Shown here one piece after another: positions 56,801 through 64,000 of a stretch of 64,000 nucleotides of DNA; within the stretch, counting starts at the first letter, position 1; the number at the start of each line of letters is the position of its first letter. This stretch comes from Hyaloperonospora brassicae (lineage: Eukaryota > Oomycota > Peronosporomycetes > Peronosporales > Peronosporaceae): positions 410,465-474,464 of the forward strand of contig CANTFL010000608.1 in NCBI GenBank assembly GCA_947650285.1, given 5' to 3'. The notes under the pieces are model-generated. The model did no database searches, had not been told where the DNA came from, and saw only the letters and a list, made by a program, of their open reading frames with translations. The position numbers and the translations under genes were made by a program.

Positions 56801-58600
56801 CAGACTGGCATTGTCTTGCTCTCTCCCACGCGTGACATGGCGACCCAGTCTATGGCGAAGAAAAGGCATTTCCGGTCCTTCTGCCTCGCACATCCTTACA
56901 ATTTCCCATCTCTGGTCTATCGCGAGCTGGAACCTGGGTTCCCAATATCGTATTCATCGAAGGTGCACGAATTTCATGACTGGCTTCTAACTCTTGAAGG
57001 TACATCTCTACAGAATTCTGAAACGGGTATGTAATGTGGGTTGCAACCCGTCTCGTCGATGACGGCGTGCGATATTGACGCGTCCTCATCCAGTGGGATT
57101 CCTGTCCACTTTGGCGCGCATCCGATGCTCACGCGGGTTATCCACCTGTGGGCCGGTCGTCGACGGTGGCGGCCACATGGAAAGAAACTTAAATAGCCTA
57201 TCTCCCGGCGGCGCTGCATTGAAGGAACTAGACTTCTCGAGGAACGGGTTCCAAAGGCGGACTTTCACGCGATATCGGAAGGTTCACCATTGATCACGTC
57301 GGAAGATTTTCTACGAATTTGTGCGTCCTTTCCGACCAACGCTCAGACGATATATTGTCTAAAGAGTAACAGTTTCCCGCTCTGGAATTGGGCTAAGCAA
57401 GATCTGTCGTGCCCCGTCCCTGAGTGTGCGGATGCCGGTCCATCTCTGACAAGCCACACCTTTTGGACATGCCCTAGCGCGCGTCGACACTGGAACTACC
57501 TCCTTGATCGGTGGCGATGGCTTGGTACTTTCCAGGAGGCTGACTTGCATGTCTGGGTGTTTGGACTGGACCTAGGGGGAATTCTGCCCAACGCATGGGT
57601 TGTTGTCAAGCAATCTATGACCACAGGGGCATAATTATTGATTGCTCAGGCAAGGGTCTTCCCTGCAGCTCGAGAGCTGTGGCGTTTTGTCGTATCAACG
57701 ACCCTTCATGCCGTCTGGGTCGAGCGCCTCCGCCGCATGAAAGGCCCGTCTCTATCGCAGGATTTTCACACAGCTAGGGCAAAGACTATCTTAAGCCAGT
57801 CGGTTCGAAGGTTTTGTGGATCAACCTACCAGCCCGATATGGGGGATGACAGGCAACTGTTTGCGCAGGTACACTCGGTCCTGGCTGATACCCTTCTCTG
57901 CTACGACGAACCTCCTTTGCTGCACGTACGTACTATCAAACGGTGCCTAGGAGTGCTATACCTCCTCTTTTCGATGGAGGATCCCGCGGAAATCCAGGTC
58001 CAGGCGGAGCTGGATCTGTTATTGTCCGACTCCACGTTCCGACACACGCCGCATGCGTTTTGTGGGTAGCGAGCGTGGCCCTATGGCTCTACCGATACCA
58101 CTAACAATATTGCGGAATACTGGGGTCTCGTCCACGGTCCCTAGCAAGCAAAGACCAACGACTACTCACTCCTGCATGTCATTGGGGACAGTGCCCTTGT
58201 TCTTGAGCAACCCCCGACACGACATCCTCCACGCAAGAAACACTTGGTGAAGTTATTTACCGAGGCAAGCGCCATCGCTAACGATATCCATATCTCCAGC
58301 TGGGGGCATCATTATCGCCCCTACAACAAAATGGTGCATCGACTGGCGAATATAGCTATTGACACAGGAGCTTCGGTTCAAGCGCACGCTTTTTCTAACT
58401 CAGGTCTAGTATGGGAGGCTGCAAACTTCCTTGATTCTGATGTCAATTATTCGTTGGAGACCTCTCAGGCCGAACAACACGCAATACAGGGCCCCGTACT
58501 GGCAACGACGAACCTGATCATCTCGCGACATGTCTGCGCGCAAGCGCTCTGCTGGCCGAGACCTAGTACCACCTAGTATATAAAGTAGCGGTCGCATCGG
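53851..58600 (+). mobile_element. Decayed LINE (copy 2), ORF2: endonuclease, RT, zinc knuckle, RNase H
   Basis: In order on the plus strand: an APE-type endonuclease piece (LIVNVHAPGVRNERLQMLEG; YVDGGFKCTF, 53900-54030); an ORF2 linker (SSRHGDWIRDVAMSVPGPAA, 54255-54320); RT pieces (SALAIFAAVRKAAHLDSDLH; IVLLLDFAKACDTLQRPYL, 55420-55550; APLLFILVLDRAY near 55710); a zf-RVT-like region (CPVPECADAG; SHTFWTCPSARRHWNYLLDR, 57410-57520); and an RNase H piece (NNIAEYWGLVHG; LLHVIGDSALVLEQPP, 58100-58220). It is broken by stops throughout. The RNase H after the zinc region sets the LINE clade apart from simple L1. Confidence 0.78.
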
Positions 58601-58633
58601 TAACTTTCTTGCTGGGTGACAGGATATAGCAGT

Positions 58634-59103
58634 TGTAACAGGGCACGCTCTTGCTCAGATAATTGAGCAAGGCCTTGTATTGATAACAATACAAGGGTGC
58701 GTACGCCCGACGTCACGTACATCTGGCGTGAGGAAGCGCGACCAAGACATTACAGAACCCGAAAGCTCTGACTTGAGGGGAAAGTAGAACTGTTATTTAG
58801 TATATTTATTTTCTTACTAAATCATCTTTCGTCTTGATCTAATTATATTAAACTACACCCTCCTATGTGGGTTTCTTGCTCACCACCAATTGCGCGCGAT
58901 TAGCAGCGATTGGTGATTAAATTGGTTGATGTACACGGTATATCAACCAAGAAGTGAACCCCTTCACGGGATAACCCTGAGAGGTAATATTCCGACAACA
59001 TCGCTTTTCTAGAGTGATGTTGATAAAATATTATCTATTATAATAATATTCAAAATTGGTACTTTTTTTACCAATGTTTATGTAAAGGGCTCACCCCGTT
59101 TCA
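58634..59103 (-). repeat. Solo LTR, family B
   Basis: A 470-bp LTR from TGTAACAGGGCACGCTC to GGGCTCACCCCGTTTCA, the closest relative of the copy at 11458 (shared CTTGCTCAGATAA start and TTGATAACAATACAAGG). Flanks GCAGT and CAGGT do not match as a duplication. Confidence 0.82.
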
Positions 59104-59516
59104 CAGGTGGTACGTGTACCTAAATATACCTCACCTTCTCACTCACTCTACCGCCTCGAACGTTTTAGTGCCCATTGCGTCTAAACAGGCTACGACAATG
59201 CTGCAGCTACTGCTTCGCTCCTCGTTAGCAGTGAAGAAGTAGTAATAGCAGCATTTTTCTACCGAGCAATGCGATCTCTCTGCGTGCCATCCAAGCTGAA
59301 ACGATTGCTAGAGGTTGTAGCGTCACCTGAACAGGCTAATGTGCTCGTAAACAAAGCAGAAGAGATCGAACTACTGCCTGAAATTCGAGAAGCTAAAACA
59401 CAAACAAGATAAGGGGGTGCAAATGTGAAAGTAGTCTCTTGCTGAATACCCTGTGCGCTCATGTCCTACAGCTCCAGCAGCCGCATCACAACTGGTTGGC
59501 GCTACATGGTATGCTA

Positions 59517-60564
59517 CTAATGTAACTCGTAGTCCGGAGTCATCTTCACAGCCATGACGACTTGGTCCACAGCGTACGACATGATAGGAGCGACCATCAT
59601 CCTCTCGCTCACTCCGCCCACTCCAATGGCAACCATGCGAAGATACTCGTCACTGCCAGCGCCACCCACGCCTGCCACCGGACCCTTCCGTCCAGGGGTT
59701 CGACACAGTGTAGTCCGCTTGCGTGAAAGACGGCGTGAGGCCGCCGTCTCCAAACCAGGCCGTACTATTGACCACAACGTTTCGGTTGACCATACTGCCG
59801 CCCCTGACGTGTGCGGTCACGCTGCCTTTGACGCCCTTGTAGATACGGTCCACCCGCGACGTGATGCCAAAGATCGCATGCTTGTCGGTCTTGTTCGTCT
59901 GTGTCACCCGGTCAATGTACTCGACCCCCTGCAGGCCCGCGATCACCAGACCAGTGTCCCGGACGTCCGGTACGTAAATGTGGTTGTTCAGCAGCGCTTG
60001 AAACTCGATCACAGTGGCGCCAGTGTTGATCACGATCAACTTGGTCTCGAGTCGATCCGAGTACAGCCGCACTTCGTACCTCAGCTCGAAATCAAACGGC
60101 CACAGCTGTCGCGTGGCGTCCGAAGACGCGAGGGACAACGAAGCAGAGCTGTAGTCGCTGTTGAACACGCCCTGCTGCAACACACTGTCGAGGGTCCACT
60201 TAGTAGCACGGGCGAACCCGAACTCCGGGACGGAGTTGTGGCCCGTTAGGGCCTCATAGTTTGGGAACACGACGGTGATCCCGCCACGACTGGGGTTCAC
60301 GCCGTCAGTGGGCCCATCCTTTGACATGAACAGCGCGTTGACGGTCGGGTCCTCGGCCGTGCAAAACGACGTCACCTGTGCACCAAAGACGGCGATCTTT
60401 GCGTTCGAACCAGACGTGTGCACGAGGTCGACGACCGCTGGGTCCGCGTTGGCAGCTCCAGTCGACGATGTCAGCAGCGCAGAGGACACTAAGGCCGCAG
60501 TCTTGAGCAGGAACGAACGGACCATGATGGACGACGACGAGGAGGAGCGCGAGTCAGTCAGCAA
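59517..60564 (-). pseudogene. Secreted aldose-1-epimerase-like protein with altered active site and a 3' frameshift
   Basis: The main frame (60564-59650) starts MLTDSRSSSSSSIMVRSFLL, and a signal peptide (LLKTAALVSSALL..GAANA) predicts secretion. The fold matches aldose/hexose-6-phosphate epimerases: KIAVFGAQVTSF (about 55-67), GGITVVFPNYEAL (near 93), GFARATKW, then NPWTEG at the end. The family tail (DEYLRMVAIGVGGVSE..) continues in another frame to a stop at 59517, so a 1-2 base indel lies near 59680-59690. It may be a genuine frameshift or a sequence error. The catalytic His of the usual HGFAR box is Phe (EFGFAR), the second active-site His in the LHxY segment appears lost (LLNNHIYV), and the Glu of the usual VxxEVG tail is Gly. 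This suggests a non-catalytic relative or a decaying gene. Confidence 0.7.
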
Positions 60565-63500
60565 GTGGTGATGTCGAATTTGTGCTTGTGGGGAAGGCGA
60601 GGAGTTCGGGAATGACGAATGGAGTTAGTGGGGAGTTGGAAGGAAGAGGAGAAGGAGGGTCTCGACGACGAGCAACTCTGTTGTAGCCTTCGCTACTTCG
60701 TTCGCATGCGTCGTTTGCACAGCATGTGAGCTTGAAGATGACGAGCGAGATGGGACACCTGCCTTCGACGCTGGACGGAGAGGACGGGGGACGAGGCAGA
60801 CACCACTCTATGTGCATGTGTGGTCGGTTGGCGATGCGTGCGACACGATGCGGTGCAAAGCATTTGTGACGCCTTTGCCTGCTCGTGGAATTGCTACAAG
60901 CTGAGACTAGAAGACTTCAGCAGGCGACAGGGTACCATATTGTGTTGTCATTATGATAAGGTGCTGCAGATTGAGGTGCTTGATAATGCACTTAGAAAGG
61001 TGGAATTGGACTACCGACGTCGCAGTGTCGTAACTCTCCACCCCTTTGGCAACAGCTAGTGGGGATTACTTCTCTGGTGCAGTGATCGTGGATGGGCTCA
61101 TGTTGAAGATCATCGCGGAAGAGCCTCGAACATGACTGACTCGTTGCATTAAAGCTGCTGTCGAATAGTGCGCGTGCAGCGGCAATGCCCGAGCCCTTGA
61201 TCCACACACCAGTGCCGAGCAGCTTTACACTCGGAGTTCGAGTTGCTGCAGCGGTCACATCGGGGAACGGCATAGGTTGCGGCAGCTGAAGCAGCGGCTT
61301 TGCCTATCCAAAAAATTTGTCGCAGCTCAAGAGCCAGCGTGGCCTGTCCAGCCTTTGCAGCGGCTGCTGAAATCTTGTTCCACCTCTTTCCACTGCACTC
61401 GTCACCCGCTATCTTAAGTCATTTGACAGCCCGTACGTGCCGCGCGGATCCCTGAAGTGCTCTCTCGAGTTGACAGCCTTCGTACGGCTCTCCAAGGACG
61501 CAATCCTACTCGGTCTATGCATGCCCATGTCCCGTCTGAAATCGCTCGACGTAAATTGATGATGGCGCGGACAGACCGTTGTATCTAGAAGCCCTACCTC
61601 GCGGGTTAGAGAAGAGCTACGGAAGCATTGCAATGCATCTCACATCATCGTCACCAACTCATATTAGTGATTGTCACAAAACACCTCAACCTTCGATGTC
61701 TGACGGCGTACTCTTACATGCACCACGTCTGATGGCGGCCTGAAAGCGTGCAAAGTCTTCAAATTTTGTGGTCTAAAAATGTGGGACTCGTAGCATGCTC
61801 CCTAGTACGTTTCGCTCGGTTATATGCGGTGGGGCAGCGCGCAGCGTCCGTGAATCTTAGGTCAAGTACTGCAGAAAGTGATTCAGGGACACGTCGACAA
61901 CACATTGCTAGTTTATGCATGGCCAAATATTTGAATCAGTACGTGCACAACAAGTGATCCGTCGACACCAGTATCCCATGCCTGATCTGAGTTGTGCACG
62001 ACATCATTGGACTGTGTTTTTCACGACTTCTGGAACTTTGCTATTGCTTATTGTTGCGTGCTTAGTCGCTTGTTATTCACGACATTTCGTGGGTGCAATA
62101 ACCTTATGCACATCGATATTCTATGAGCTCTCAGCCCTTGAGTGAATCAGCGTTTTACAGCAACGTACACTCAGACTGATGATAGTGTAAGTAATTCAAA
62201 CGAAACAGCATCGACAGATGCTTACGGCAGCGTGCGAAGGAAGGATGGGAACTGACGACTTTGCATCTATACATGTAATCGAGACTGCATTTCGTCAAAC
62301 TCAGGTTTGACATAATCGGTCGTAAAGCTTCATTACCTTTGTCTAGATACGACTACCTATTGACAACCCCCTCAGTACGCTGTGCGCACGTCTTTCAGTA
62401 ACTAGTGGCATCGTTGGCTGCCACGATGACCGATACTTGCCATAGCGCAGTGTACCGACTCATTGCGACCGAATATTTTTTTAGAGGTGATTTCTCCACA
62501 TATTTCTTCCGAAAGGGTGGTCTTCTTACAATATTCCAACAAAGGCAAATCTCGTGAGCGAATATTCGCTTTGATAGACATTCTCATTGACATTTCATTA
62601 CCTGTCATTAGTACGAAACGGACCCACGTTTTTCCACATCTCTCGTCTGGCTCTGACAAACCAATTCATACCGAGCAACGAACCTTCAGCTTTACGAATT
62701 TGTTCAATGATTTTGCATTTAAGTTTATTGTATGGTGCGCCAATAGGCTGTTTGATGTCTTCGACGCCCGCTCTGCATTGCACATTGAAAAGTAAGACAA
62801 CGGCATGACAGCAACTGAAGACGTGCGTACAGGTCTTCCAAAGGACACATCGTCTGCTTCGGCTACGACGGAGCCGATGTCTCTCTTGAAACGTATGCGG
62901 TGTAAGCTTAGTGACCAAGGCGTGCAAAACAACGAGACATGCAGATCCTGCTACGTTCCAGGTCGATGTCTGAAACGTAACAACACACCGATGATCGGAG
63001 CTTTCCCGACCCAACGCTGCACTAAAAGTCATCGCATTACCGACATGACCCGTGCAAGTGATCGATGGCCCATTGTCGCATGCTCACAGTGTGCGGAAGC
63101 GCCATCGATTGCTTGCATAGCACCGACAAATCACGAGCCATGCAAAGACTTCTTGACCGTAAAAGTGTCGACACTCGCCCGATGTAATCACCTTTACGTG
63201 CAGTTGACCTACATTTGACATCGAACACACGGTAAGTATTTCCATTCAGACTTCATCGCAGTCGGTCGTAGAACGCACGCACAGTATGAGCATTTGCCAT
63301 GTGTTGCGGCGATCGTCAGCTTAGCTACTGGAATCGATGCCAACGGCCTAATGCACTACATCAACCTCATGTGTTCGTGGCGACTCAGATAGATCGATCG
63401 CATTCCGTCTGTACGTAGTACGTGTCGCCTCGGTCCACGGCAAGCACGTGTTCATCTTTCGACACGACATCCATGTTCTCCGCCAGACTTTTCAAGTAGT

Positions 63501-63811
63501 GACGAGGGCACTTGTACCTCTCTAAGGCAACTGTCACTGTCACGGCTCAGTTCAGTGCAGCAGTGCTGATTGGTCTGCATCTTGCCCCCATCACAACTTC
63601 CAGCAGAAGAACACCTTCTCCGTCGAGCTTCTTGTGTGTCGATCATGCTGGAGTACTTGCTCGGGATATTACAAGCAAGTAGATCGCTAGCTGCTGCACC
63701 CAAGCACGCCAGCTTTCGTGTCAGCACATCAGAGATTCTTCGTTCTGAAGCTCTATGGTGTAGTTTGTACCAGTGTCGATGTCCTGAAACTTGCCTACAA
63801 GTTGCGATCCA
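60565..63811. other. Intergenic region with possible worn copia sequence
   Basis: No gene can be supported. Short purine-rich and GA-rich sequence lies just upstream of the epimerase-like gene (60590-60660). Between about 62400 and 63750 minus-strand frames have retroelement-like composition (for example LAVDRGDTYYVQTECDRS near 63400), but I find no diagnostic catalytic box, so a copia origin is only a suspicion. Confidence 0.3.
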
Positions 63812-64000
63812 TGTGACGGGGCAGCCCGTTACATGGAATTGTCACTGTAAGGAAAGTAACAATAAAGAATATGAAGATGGATATTCTTTGAACAATATCA
63901 CCAAAGTGGTGATATTGAAGGGTCGACCAAAGAGTCTGTTCATTGGTTGATATCTTGATGATATTAACCCACCAATCGCCGCAAGACGCGCGCAATGAGT
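63812..64000 (+). repeat. Start of a third gypsy-family LTR, cut by the window end
   Basis: The 189 bases from TGTGACGGGGCAG match the beginning of the 5' LTR at 36183 with about 2 differences by hand count, in the same orientation. It may be a solo LTR or the left end of another element beyond the window. Confidence 0.9.

Noticed and set aside
63452..63727. Minus-strand frame of 91 residues, Cys/Ser-rich, possible secreted protein
   Set aside because: No signal peptide of normal form and it lies in sequence with a retroelement-like look; not supportable as a gene.
1..64000. RXLR or Crinkler effector genes, tRNA/rRNA genes, CRISPR arrays
   Set aside because: I looked for RXLR-EER or LFLAK motifs after signal peptides and for tRNA-like cloverleafs near gene gaps and recognised none. 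CRISPR is not expected in a eukaryote.

Overview
The window looks like an oomycete genome, most likely Peronosporales (Phytophthora or a downy mildew). The reasons are short introns of about 55-80 nt with GT..AG ends and CTNAC-like branch sites, hairpin-rich Ty3/gypsy elements, an APE/RT/zf-RVT/RNase H type LINE, and the types of host protein encoded. I made no database search, so the taxon is an inference.

Layout. A compact island of host genes (about 12.6-33.6 kb) lies between transposon-rich flanks. Left flank: a decayed Ty1/copia element (1-1286 and 9202-11457, minus strand) is split by a 7.9-kb Ty3/gypsy chromovirus (1287-9201, minus strand). A lone LTR of a second family (11458-11917) follows. 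Right flank: a second copy of the same gypsy family (36183-44168, plus strand), a solo LTR, two decayed LINEs (44892-49060 and 49650-58600), two more solo LTRs, one host-type gene (a secreted aldose-epimerase-like protein with a late frameshift, 59517-60564), and the start of a third gypsy LTR cut by the window end (63812-64000).

Host genes in order: exportin-T (tRNA export, +); a 3.2-kb non-coding interval holding a perfect 211-bp inverted repeat; a mitochondrial-type PPR protein (-); divergent from it, a five-exon USP32-like deubiquitinase with EF-hand, DUSP, Ubl and USP regions and apparent lipidation signals at both ends (+); a basic/coiled-coil protein resembling oomycete bZIP-like START proteins (+); and, convergent with it, a large multi-exon gene (-) joining a nucleotide-transporter/MFS-like membrane domain to HEAT/ARM repeats and two cyclic-nucleotide-binding domains.

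The most unusual signal is in the gypsy family. Its whole length, LTRs, gag, pol and the region after pol, is packed with short perfect inverted repeats (arms 6-13 nt, loops 0-13 nt) about every 30-45 nt. The host coding sequence I looked at does not show this. Both copies also carry a long antisense ORF that starts about 85 bp inside the 3' LTR, ends in a coiled coil with a basic tail, and overlaps the chromodomain end of pol for about 620 bp on the opposite strand. Gag and pol are joined by a textbook-looking -1 frameshift signal (A AAA AAT, 5-nt spacer, 12-bp stem). Both copies are inactivated by nonsense codons, indels and a deletion.
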